A stretch of 38,967 nt of DNA from Endozoicomonas sp. YOMI1 (GTDB lineage Bacteria; Pseudomonadota; Gammaproteobacteria; Pseudomonadales; Endozoicomonadaceae), in assembly GCF_024606345.1 (NCBI RefSeq), contig NZ_JAHHPM010000375.1:1-38967 (forward strand), given 5' to 3'. Shown here piece by piece: positions 6,370-13,503 of the stretch; the stretch's first letter is position 1; every line of letters begins with the position of its first letter. Position numbers and translations under genes: made by a program. The notes under the pieces were generated by a model. That model ran no database searches. It saw only the letters and a program-made list of their open reading frames with translations, and was not told the origin of the DNA.

Positions 6370-9284
6370 ATGGGGAATTACCAGGCGTTGGTAAGGTTTC
6401 GTTGCCGGATATACCGGATGAGTTGAAAGGGTATAACCAGTGGGTGGTTTGGCGGTATGAGAAAGATCCAAAGCGGGCAAAGCCGCTTAAGGTCCCCTAT
6501 TCGCCATTAACCAGGCAGCGAACCGGAACTACCGATAAGGAGCGTTCTACCTGGGGCAGTTTTGATCAAGCGGTAACAGCTTATAATAGCGGCCAGTTTT
6601 CTGGTATCGGTTTTGTTTTTCACAAGTCTGATCCTTTTGTGGGTATCGACCTGGATCATTGCGCTTTGGATGGTCGGCCTGACAGTTGGGCAGAAGGTAT
6701 TATTCAGCAATTTTCTACCTATACAGAAGTTAGCCCCAGCGGAACCGGGTTCCATCTGATTGTTAAGGGACGCAAGCCGGGTAAGAAGTGTAAAAAGCCT
6801 CGGGCCTGCCTGCAGAAAAATGAGGCGGGTGAATTTGTTGATGATTTGGAAATGTACGACGCCAATCGTTATTTCACGGTAACGGGGAAAATCTATGGCG
6901 AATCATTGATTCAGGAATCGGTTGATTCTTTGAATCATTTTTACTGGGATGAAATGGAGGTTGACCAACCACAACTGCCAGAGCCTGCAGAATCAAAGAA
7001 GCCAATAGAAAAGAAGCTGCCGGTGACTGATGGTAATGGGGTTCAGTATGGGCGGGGTGGTTACTGGAAGATCCCTGAGGATGACCGGGAATTGCTGGCA
7101 GAAATTGAAAAGTCCAAACAGGGGGATAAGTTTTTCCGTTGGTATAACGGGGATTTGTCTATGAATGGCGGGGACCATTCAGCGGCTGATTTGGCCTTTT
7201 GCGGGGCGTTGGCATTTTGGACGGGCAAAGACGGGGAGCGAATGGACCGGATTTTTCGGGACAGTCGTTTATTACGACCGAAGTGGGATGAAAAGCGGGG
7301 TGCGTTACTCTATGGGCAGATGACGATTAATAAAGCCATTGATGCTTGTCAGGAGGTTTATAAAGGTAAGTGGATAAGTGATCAGCATTGCCATGGGCAG
7401 CCACCCTCTGGCAAGCCTGCTGAGAACAATGTAGTTGAGTTTCCGAAGAAAAAAACAGGTGCTCTCAGGACGGTGCATATAACAGAAACCGGATTTGAAA
7501 CCGGCCAGCCGATGTTTACTGATGAAGAAGCCATTTGGCCGGATACCGGCAGTTTTTTTCATATCAGTAAAAAAAACGGGGCTCTTTATCAGGGCTGGCA
7601 GGCAGAAGACGGTAAGTCGGAAATTATCGCACTGCGGCCTATCTGGATAGATTCATTAGCGGAGGATGAACAAGAGGAAGTTTACCGGGTTATTCGGTTT
7701 TACAACCATAACAAGGTGCTGAAAGAGATCTGTATACCTCAACAATGGTTTTCTAAAACCAAGGACGCCAATATCTGGAGCGCATTACTTGCCCAGGGTA
7801 TGCAGTTAATGAGCGGTAAGGAGAAGTTTGTTGCCCGTTACCTGGATATGATGGCCAACCAATGTTTTCACCGAAGCTGGGCAGCGGCCAAACTGGGCTG
7901 GTTTGAAGTGCCAAACGCCCCGGAGAAACCAGTGTTTGTGTTGCCTCATGCTATCCTGGGTAATACGGGCGACAATCGGCAGATATTTTTTCAGCAGCTG
8001 CAAAAGTTGAGCGGGCAGCCAATCACGCCGAAAGGTACGGTTGTCGATTGGAAGCGGGAAGTAGCTGATCGGGCGAAAGGCAATAGCCTGATTATGTTTG
8101 CCATTTGTGCCAGTTTTGCTGGTAGCCTGACAAAGTTAGCAGGCGTTGGCTCGGGTGGTTTTCATTTTTGGGGTGCGCCCCGCTGCGGTAAAACAATTTT
8201 GGCACAGTGTGCAGCGTCTGTTTGGGGTAATGGTTCTGATCCACAGATTCATTCAAGCAAAACCAGTATTCGCAAATGGAATTCTACTGGCAATGCGCTG
8301 GAAGCTACCGCCCAGCTGCATAATGATATTGTGTTGTGTCTTGATGAAATAGGAGAGCTGGATAACCCGCAGGATCTGAACCGCCTGATTTATTCGTTGG
8401 TTGGTGGCTCACCTAAAGGACGAATGCAGGATACTGGCGGGCTGAGAGCCCAGGCATTCTGGCATATTATGTTGTTGTCTACTGGAGAGCTGTCTACTGA
8501 GGCGGTGTTAAAAAGCGCTGGAATTACTAAACGGGGTGGGCAGACCCACCGCTTACCGGATATCCGGGTGGATGCTCTGGAGAATGGTATTGTTGAGCGG
8601 GATGATGTTGACCCTGTTGAATTCACTAATCAGCTGAAGCGGGCCTGCAGTCAGTATTTTGGAACGGCGGGGCCGGTGTTTGTCAGTTATTTGATTAACT
8701 CTATTCATAGCAAAGGCTATCAGGAATTTGTTAATGAAATTTCTGAGCTGGTTAACTCCATGGAAATCAGACTGCTGGATACTATTGAACAGTTGGCGAA
8801 AGAAGCGCGGGAAATTCGAGCCGTATTAAAAAGAATGGCAGCGGTGGCAGTGGCTGGTTTTTATGCCAGCGAGGCGGGCATTATTGATTGGACTCCGGAA
8901 CAGATTAATGATGCTGTGGTTAATATTCGTAATTTGTGGTTGTCGGATATGGGCGAGCATATCAGTGAGCTTGATAAAGCATTGGCCAATTTACGGAATA
9001 ATCTAATTTCTAATTTGGCAAATTTTGAGAGTATTAATGAAACAGAACCTAAAACACCGATCAAAATGATGGGGTATCACAATGTTGATTTTTTAATGGT
9101 GTTGCCCGGGGCGTTTAGTGATTTTTGTGGAAGCTATTCAGCAAGGCAGTTATTAAAGGTTATGCTAGAGCGAAGTTATTTAGACGCTGATTCAGGGCGG
9201 TTCACTAAAAAGATTCCCGTCAGGATGACAAGAAAAGAGCGGCCCCGCTGTCATTGGATTGCCAGAACCTTTTTGGATGATTAA
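6366..9284 (+). CDS. Primase-polymerase/DUF927 helicase replication protein
   Basis: A 972-residue multidomain replication protein. Residues ~1-180 resemble the NrS-1-type archaeo-eukaryotic primase-polymerase fold: FVGIDLDHC (metal-binding DxD, ~92-100), SPSGTGFHLIVKG (~123-135) and MYDANRYFTVTGK (~163-175). Residues ~262-328 (GGDHSAADLAFCGALAFW..MDRIFRDSRLLRPKW) match the small helix bundle that follows the polymerase in that family. Residues ~390-700 are a DUF927-type helicase with Walker A GAPRCGKT (~603) and Walker B LCLDEIGEL (~656). It should prime, and perhaps copy, phage DNA without a separate primase. It is translationally coupled to the Cro-like gene. Confidence 0.9.
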   Translation: MNGELPGVGKVSLPDIPDELKGYNQWVVWRYEKDPKRAKPLKVPYSPLTRQRTGTTDKERSTWGSFDQAVTAYNSGQFSGIGFVFHKSDPFVGIDLDHCALDGRPDSWAEGIIQQFSTYTEVSPSGTGFHLIVKGRKPGKKCKKPRACLQKNEAGEFVDDLEMYDANRYFTVTGKIYGESLIQESVDSLNHFYWDEMEVDQPQLPEPAESKKPIEKKLPVTDGNGVQYGRGGYWKIPEDDRELLAEIEKSKQGDKFFRWYNGDLSMNGGDHSAADLAFCGALAFWTGKDGERMDRIFRDSRLLRPKWDEKRGALLYGQMTINKAIDACQEVYKGKWISDQHCHGQPPSGKPAENNVVEFPKKKTGALRTVHITETGFETGQPMFTDEEAIWPDTGSFFHISKKNGALYQGWQAEDGKSEIIALRPIWIDSLAEDEQEEVYRVIRFYNHNKVLKEICIPQQWFSKTKDANIWSALLAQGMQLMSGKEKFVARYLDMMANQCFHRSWAAAKLGWFEVPNAPEKPVFVLPHAILGNTGDNRQIFFQQLQKLSGQPITPKGTVVDWKREVADRAKGNSLIMFAICASFAGSLTKLAGVGSGGFHFWGAPRCGKTILAQCAASVWGNGSDPQIHSSKTSIRKWNSTGNALEATAQLHNDIVLCLDEIGELDNPQDLNRLIYSLVGGSPKGRMQDTGGLRAQAFWHIMLLSTGELSTEAVLKSAGITKRGGQTHRLPDIRVDALENGIVERDDVDPVEFTNQLKRACSQYFGTAGPVFVSYLINSIHSKGYQEFVNEISELVNSMEIRLLDTIEQLAKEAREIRAVLKRMAAVAVAGFYASEAGIIDWTPEQINDAVVNIRNLWLSDMGEHISELDKALANLRNNLISNLANFESINETEPKTPIKMMGYHNVDFLMVLPGAFSDFCGSYSARQLLKVMLERSYLDADSGRFTKKIPVRMTRKERPRCHWIARTFLDD

Positions 9285-9307
9285 GCAAAATAAGGAATTA
9301 ATACACA

Positions 9308-10207
9308 ATGTCTATGCAATGCTCTGGTTCAATTCGTTGGATGCTGATTACGTCCACTTGTATTCTGACCATGGTTTCTATTGTTTTTACGGTGCTGTTA
9401 TGGGCGCGTTTGCCAAATGATTTTTTTATGCAATGTCTGACTGGTTTAGCCGGGCTGGCGTTGGAGTTATGCAAGTTTTCACTGTTGCCATTAGCGTTTT
9501 TACAGTTACAGCAACGGAACTGGTTGGGCGGGGCGTTCCTGCTGGCGCTGGGTTCGGCGCTGTTTGTTGTTTCTATCGGGGCATCGGTAAGTTTTCTGGA
9601 AACGGGGCAGCAACGGCAGGATCGGCAGTCGTTAGCATGGCAGCAACGGCAGGAAACCATAGCCCAGTTGGATAATAATATTCGGCTGGGGCAGGAATCC
9701 GCCGGGGTTGATATTAAAAACGGTTATCGGGAACGGGGAGTGGATACCCTGGCCAGGGTGGATGGCTGGCAGAAAGAGCGGGCGGTTCTGTTAGGGCAGC
9801 CGCTGGAGAATAGTGGGCAGTTGGTTGGGTTATCGGAACAGAAACGATTTTATGCCTGGTTGTTGCTGGCGTTGTTAATTGATGGGTGTTCGGTGGCAGG
9901 GTGGTCTATTCTGGCTGGCCAGCAGCAAGCGACGTTGGTTGATAAATTGGTGGTTGATACTGTTGTTAATAACGATGTTGGTAACGATGCTGAAGATTTT
10001 AAACCGACGATTGATCCGGCGATTGTTGAGAGAATCAGTAAGGGGGAGTATGGTTTCAAAATTTCTATTCGGGGGGTTATGGAAAAGGAGCGGCTTGGGT
10101 ATCAGAAAATTAAACCGGTATTTGATCAGCTGGAAAGTCAGGGGGTAATTAAGCAGTCGACAAAAGGTTACGAGTTATTAAACGGTAAGAATTTTTCTCT
10201 TTTATAA
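9308..10207 (+). CDS. Membrane protein with C-terminal winged-helix-like tail
   Basis: A 299-residue protein with about four membrane spans (~10-32, 41-62, 70-92 and 180-202). A hydrophilic stretch between spans three and four is rich in Q and R (TGQQRQDRQSLAWQQRQE) and likely coiled. The last ~60 residues (KISIRGVMEKERLGYQKIKPVFDQLESQGVI) read like a winged helix of the kind found at the end of FtsK. It follows the replication gene by 24 bases, so it may tether replication or DNA to the membrane. I do not know a named family; the FtsK-gamma comparison is an impression. Confidence 0.8.
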   Translation: MSMQCSGSIRWMLITSTCILTMVSIVFTVLLWARLPNDFFMQCLTGLAGLALELCKFSLLPLAFLQLQQRNWLGGAFLLALGSALFVVSIGASVSFLETGQQRQDRQSLAWQQRQETIAQLDNNIRLGQESAGVDIKNGYRERGVDTLARVDGWQKERAVLLGQPLENSGQLVGLSEQKRFYAWLLLALLIDGCSVAGWSILAGQQQATLVDKLVVDTVVNNDVGNDAEDFKPTIDPAIVERISKGEYGFKISIRGVMEKERLGYQKIKPVFDQLESQGVIKQSTKGYELLNGKNFSLL

Positions 10208-10217
10208 ACGGTTAATC

Positions 10218-10239
10218 CCCCTATTTTTTATAATAGGGG
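10218..10239. terminator. Hairpin between convergent genes
   Basis: CCCCTATT, loop TTTTAT, AATAGGGG: an 8-bp perfect stem between the convergent genes ending at 10207 and 10221. It lacks a good U tract in either direction, so termination efficiency is uncertain. Confidence 0.4.
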
Positions 10240-10535
10240 ACGTTGTCTTTGCACATGATCCAGAATACCCAGCAGGCGCTGGTCCCTATCCCCAATATTA
10301 CTTCCATTGCTATCTCTATATTATTGGTTGCCGCGTAATTAAATAATATCCAGATCACTGCCCCGGTTATCATTAAGTTAATTATCCAGCCATAGCGAAA
10401 GGCCAGGCGGGTTAGTTTTGATCTGATCCGGTATTGTTTGCTGTTGTCCAGCCAGGTGTAAAAGGTTAATTGCGCGATGATAAAAAAGCAGGTTAGCCAG
10501 ATATATGGGTTGTATAGCATTGAGTCGGCCCGCAT
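10221..10535 (-). CDS. Small three-span membrane protein
   Basis: A 104-residue protein with three likely membrane spans (IWLTCFFIIAQLTFYTWL, GWIINLMITGAVIWILF and MEVILGIGTSACWVFWIM) separated by a basic loop (NSKQYRIRSKLTRLAFRYG). It is convergent with the replication operon. Size and topology would fit a holin or a superinfection-exclusion protein. Position away from late genes argues against a simple holin. No family recognised. Confidence 0.7.
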   Translation of the reverse strand: MRADSMLYNPYIWLTCFFIIAQLTFYTWLDNSKQYRIRSKLTRLAFRYGWIINLMITGAVIWILFNYAATNNIEIAMEVILGIGTSACWVFWIMCKDNVPYYKK

Positions 10536-10673
10536 TGGTGATTGGGCCGGGAGGTGATTACAGCTACTACGGTGCGTAAGCTGCGGGTCTATTCCCTTGC
10601 GGTATTGTATTTGATCCCCCTCCCGGCGCAGCTAATCATATAAGTTTGCGGGAGGGGTGACAATGGAGGCGGG

Positions 10674-10889
10674 TCAGAACTCGCCCCAGTGAGCCAGTCG
10701 GTAGACTGCCAGCAGACGCAGGACGGAGCGGGGGCAGCGGGCGCGGCCCTGGTTCCAATTCAGAATGCTGGCGTAGGGCTCTTTGGTGAGGCGCTGGACG
10801 TCTTTCATGGATAGATCCAGCCTCTTGGCTCTATAGTTCAAGGGGCTTTTGATATCGGCTTGGCGGCGTCTTGGTTTGCGTTGGGTCAT
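10674..10889 (-). CDS. Small helix-turn-helix DNA-binding protein
   Basis: A 71-residue basic protein with an N-terminal RKPRRRQADIK tail and a helix-turn-helix-like core (LSMKDVQRLTKEPYASILNWNQGRARCPRSVLRLLAVY). The pattern resembles small phage regulators that bind like XRE domains. It lies on the minus strand in the segment between replication and packaging modules. The terminator at 10941-10970 separates it from the upstream gene, so it probably has its own promoter in 10890-10940. Confidence 0.75.
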   Translation of the reverse strand: MTQRKPRRRQADIKSPLNYRAKRLDLSMKDVQRLTKEPYASILNWNQGRARCPRSVLRLLAVYRLAHWGEF

Positions 10890-10940
10890 TGGTTAGATCC
10901 ATTTTAAAAGGCGGTACTTTATAGGGTGTTTTGCGTTATG

Positions 10941-10970
10941 AAAACGGCGGGAGTTACCCGCCGTTTTTTT
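10941..10970. terminator. Intrinsic terminator
   Basis: Stem AAAACGGCGGG (10941-10951) with CCCGCCGTTTT (10957-10967), 5-base loop, T run to 10970. The T run is longer on the plus strand, and four A's on the other side allow some function leftward. It overlaps the stop codon of the 99-aa gene and would also stop rightward read-through from the replication operon. Confidence 0.85.
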
Positions 10971-11268
10971 ATGCTGCCTTTTCTACCAGTTCTATGGGGC
11001 GCCATTCGTGGCAGTTTGGGCCATCTACCAGAACTTCACGGGGGGAGTCGTTCTTGAAGCGGATGCCTGCAACATGACCACCATTCACAGGGGTTCCGTA
11101 GGTAATCTGGTTTTTTATATCCAGAATTTCATAGAACCGTTTGACCTGGTGAACCATTAGCCGGTGTTCTGCCGGGCTGAGATCCGCCAGGGCTTCTATT
11201 AGTTCTCGGCGGTTTTTGTTTTGGAGGTCCTGCAGGGCGATTAGTAAATCTGGGATGATTCTTTGCAT
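10969..11268 (-). CDS. Hypothetical protein
   Basis: A 99-residue protein with a helical N-terminal half (LLIALQDLQNKNRRELIEAL, then EHRLMVHQVKRFYEIL) and a beta-like C-terminal half (HVAGIRFKNDSPREVLVDG). It lies just downstream of the broken ardA and is read in the same direction, ending in a terminator. No family recognised. Its place next to ardA makes a counter-defence or regulatory role possible. Confidence 0.7.
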   Translation of the reverse strand: MQRIIPDLLIALQDLQNKNRRELIEALADLSPAEHRLMVHQVKRFYEILDIKNQITYGTPVNGGHVAGIRFKNDSPREVLVDGPNCHEWRPIELVEKAA

Positions 11269-11323
11269 TGTGAATACTGCCTTGTCTGGGTTGCTGGCAG
11301 CCCGGGGGGCTGCCTTCCTGTTG

Positions 11324-11862
11324 TTAGTGGTTCCAGAAGATGAAGCCGTTGCTCATGGTCAGGTCATTGATGTAGGTATCGCGGCCATATTTCTGATAAT
11401 CAAAATACATGGCGATCGCTTTCGGTACGTCGGCTAACAGGCCGCTGTCATCCACCAGTTGCTCGGCAATTTCAACGTAGAAGCCCGAATAGTCATCGCT
11501 TTTATGATCGGTTTCCATAAAGAAACGCTCATTAAACTGGTCGATGGTTTCAGGCATTGAGCCAAAGCATTCCATGTAGGCTTCCAGGGCTTCCTCTTCA
11601 AGCTGGTCGGCCAGTTTTTGAAGGTATAAAACGATTCAGCATCAAAGCAATAGTCACCGACAAATTCAGAAGGGATGCCTTCATAGTCAGCGATGTTCCA
11701 TTCTTCGCAGGGATAACCGGAAACAGTGGGGCAGGTCTTCAGCCAGTCATAAACAGCGGCGCTGTACTCTTCGGCAGTGTTGAAGTCTTCCAGGTCGAAC
11801 CACTTGTATACCAGGGTTCCGTTGTTGTAATTGGACAGTTCGTTCAGACAAATAGCAGGCAT
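11324..11862 (-). pseudogene. ardA: Antirestriction protein ArdA, split by a frameshift
   Basis: Two overlapping frames together give one ArdA of about 179 residues. The first (from 11862) has AICLNELSNYNNGTLVYKWF and EEWNIADYEGIPSEF. The second (to 11324) continues with a -1 frame change: LADQLEEEALEAYMECFGSM, then GFYVEIAEQL and AIAMYFDYQKYGRD. ArdA is an acidic DNA mimic that inhibits type I restriction enzymes. The break falls at a run of five A's (11615-11619, minus strand); one more A would restore the frame. It could be a real mutation, an assembly error in the homopolymer, or, less likely, programmed frameshifting. Confidence 0.88.
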
Positions 11863-11964
11863 TTCTTTGCACCGTAGTTGTTGTTGATGATTTAACCCCG
11901 TAATCAGCGGGATTGGTTGTTATCATATAGCGCAAAATGCGCTATTGCAACTGTTTTTTTCTAT

Positions 11965-12311
11965 CTGCCCCGCTTTTAGTGGGGCAGGTGGTTCTGATTT
12001 GTGTTTATGTGGGGCAGGCTTAATGCCTGGTATTAAAGGGCTATGGCCAGACTGCCCCACTTGCCCCACTTGCCCCACTGTTTTTATCCCCCCTACCATA
12101 TATAAAAGAAAACCCCCATTACCCGTACTGGATAGCAACCAGCTGATTGCCTCGCGTAACCCTAAAACAAAAAAGCGGGGCAAGTGGGGCAAGTGGGGCA
12201 GGATGAAAAACACATAAGGGTATAAGCCTTGGGAGATATGGCTTATATATTATTTACTCTGGTTATTAGAGAGTAATAATAAGTGGGGCAGAAGTGGGGC
12301 ATCTGCCCCGG
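11965..12311. repeat. Array of GTGGGGCA iteron-like repeats, candidate origin
   Basis: About twelve copies of a nonamer related to GTGGGGCAA lie in both orientations: singles at 11965, 11979 and 12009, a triple on the minus strand at 12051-12078, a triple on the plus strand at 12175-12201, and further copies at 12283, 12294 and 12303. AT-rich segments lie between them, including TATATAAAAG and an inverted repeat TTACTCT/AGAGTAA at 12254-12276. The arrangement of clustered iterons and AT-rich DNA resembles a replication origin. Apparent ORFs across it are low-complexity translations of the repeats. The stretch 11863-12426 holds no convincing gene. Confidence 0.6.
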
Positions 12312-12341
12312 TTGTGTTTTTTGGTATAGATGGCAAGGTTT

Positions 12342-12364
12342 GATGATATAAAAACATCTATAAT
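12342..12364 (+). promoter_or_regulatory. Repressor operator overlapping the packaging-operon promoter
   Basis: GATGATATAAAAACATC (12342-12358) is identical to the operator at 5569-5585 and is followed at once by a perfect TATAAT (12359-12364). The -35 region is not canonical, since it is taken up by the operator. This suggests that the same repressor silences the packaging and structural operon in the lysogen, or that a phage activator uses this site. Confidence 0.75.
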
Positions 12365-12426
12365 CAGGTGAACATAGTCGTTTGGATGGGAATCATTCGA
12401 AATCAAAAAGCGCGGGAGCGGGCAGG

Positions 12427-12912
12427 ATGGAGACAAGAGGCGGGGTCAGGATTGGTGCTGGCAGGCCGCAAGGTGGCATTAGTCAGGCTCGTAGGCTGAT
12501 CACTGCCGCCATACATAAGGGGCTTGCTGATGCGGGCCGGAAGAAATACCCCAGCCTGGTGAATGCAGATCCAGAAGAGGCAGCGGTGCAGACTGCTGCC
12601 ATGATTGTTGATGATTTGATCCAGGCAGGCAGGGGAGGCGATGTCTTAAAATTGTGGGCTACTGTCGCTATGAAAGAAAATCCAGACGAAAAAGCCAGCG
12701 GTAAACACTCTTTGGCGGCTGCACTTTCGAGGCTCCCGGGGGCCGGTCAAGTCCTTGACGTGTCCCGAATCGGCAAGAATCAACCAGAAGCAGCAGAACC
12801 AGAGGGGGGAGCAACACACATAGAAAGAGGTGACGCACCAAATATGCCTTATTTCGCCCCCCAGGGCTGCCTGCTATTGGATGACCTGGCAGATGATGAC
12901 CAACCATCGTGA
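12427..12912 (+). CDS. Putative small terminase subunit
   Basis: A 161-residue protein beginning METRGGVRIGAGRPQGG, the glycine/arginine motif commonly found at the N terminus of phage small terminase and similar DNA-binding proteins. A helical segment follows (ARRLITAAIHKGLADAGRKKY), then LKLWATVAMKENPDEK and an acidic tail (LLDDLADDDQPS). It is the first gene of the packaging operon, three genes before the large terminase. A TTG at 12382 would extend it, but GGGAG before the ATG supports the shorter start. Function is inferred from motif and position. Confidence 0.65.
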   Translation: METRGGVRIGAGRPQGGISQARRLITAAIHKGLADAGRKKYPSLVNADPEEAAVQTAAMIVDDLIQAGRGGDVLKLWATVAMKENPDEKASGKHSLAAALSRLPGAGQVLDVSRIGKNQPEAAEPEGGATHIERGDAPNMPYFAPQGCLLLDDLADDDQPS

Positions 12913-13027
12913 TCACCTGCCCAGCCAGCCGCAGCCCGCGCAGAGCGAGGGGGCCACCCCCCCGGGCCGCACTCCCGCCATTGTATATACCTTGGCAGGG
13001 AAAATTTTGAAAAAACGGGAATCCGTT

Positions 13028-13252
13028 ATGACCGAAGAAGACCTGCAGCAAGATTTGGAAGATGACTTAATTGAATTCTTGAATGAATCGCCAGAAGACC
13101 GCTACCAGGCTGTGCAAAATAAGCTGGAAGCCTTAACAAAGCATTTTCATACCGATTCGCTAAGGATTGATGAAGAAATCTTTAATCTTGGTCTGGAGAC
13201 CATCACTAACGGGATAATGATTATCTATTGCTCACTCCATGAGGAACACTGA
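13028..13252 (+). CDS. Small acidic hypothetical protein upstream of acb2
   Basis: A 74-residue, strongly acidic protein (TEEDLQQDLEDDLIEFLNESPEDR) that starts at an ATG preceded by CGGGAA. A longer reading from 12830 overlaps the terminase gene and has an unnatural proline-rich N terminus. Its stop overlaps the start of the Acb2-like gene (TGATG), so both are coupled. No family recognised. Acidic small proteins beside anti-defence genes are reasonable candidates for inhibitors, but this is guilt by association only. Confidence 0.65.
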   Translation: MTEEDLQQDLEDDLIEFLNESPEDRYQAVQNKLEALTKHFHTDSLRIDEEIFNLGLETITNGIMIIYCSLHEEH

Positions 13253-13503
13253 TGACTGATTCAAAACTGAAAGGCATGCGTGAACTGTCAGACGCTGAGA
13301 TCGAAATGATGAATAACATTGCTGATCTTGGGAATCAGTTTGGCGATCTGGTTGATCGGCTTGAAAATGAGCCTTTTCATGATGATAACGATACAGAACT
13401 GAATATCTATCCGGATCACCGCTGGCTGGCCATTGGCAAATCCCATCTGCAACAGGGCGTCATGTGTCTGAAACGGGCCATCGGTAAGCCTGACAACTTC
13501 TGA
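13252..13503 (+). CDS. acb2: Acb2/Tad1-family cyclic-nucleotide sponge (anti-CBASS)
   Basis: An 83-residue protein. Its C-terminal segment (HRWLAIGKSHLQQGVMCLKR, then AIGKP) matches the conserved helix of the Acb2/Tad1 hairpin family. Its N-terminal half (LSDAEIEMMNNIADLGNQ) is the helical partner. Characterised members form hexamers that sequester the cyclic di- or trinucleotide signals of CBASS, and some also bind Thoeris signals, so immunity is not triggered. Its stop overlaps the large terminase start (TGATG), so it is translated with the packaging motor. The family call is from motif memory; ligand choice cannot be read from sequence alone. Confidence 0.85.
   Translation: MTDSKLKGMRELSDAEIEMMNNIADLGNQFGDLVDRLENEPFHDDNDTELNIYPDHRWLAIGKSHLQQGVMCLKRAIGKPDNF

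Noticed and set aside
9298-9660. 120-codon antisense ORF opposite the membrane-protein gene
   Set aside because: Cys/Arg-rich composition typical of antisense frames; the plus-strand gene has coherent membrane spans.
10536-10673. Inverted CCGGGAGG/CCTCCCGG pair as a possible small RNA
   Set aside because: The arms are about 60 bases apart with no other support, so I list no feature.
11923-12217. ORFs of about 90-96 codons on both strands across the iteron region
   Set aside because: They are translations of GTGGGGCA repeats with low-complexity C/P/W composition and no ribosome-binding site.
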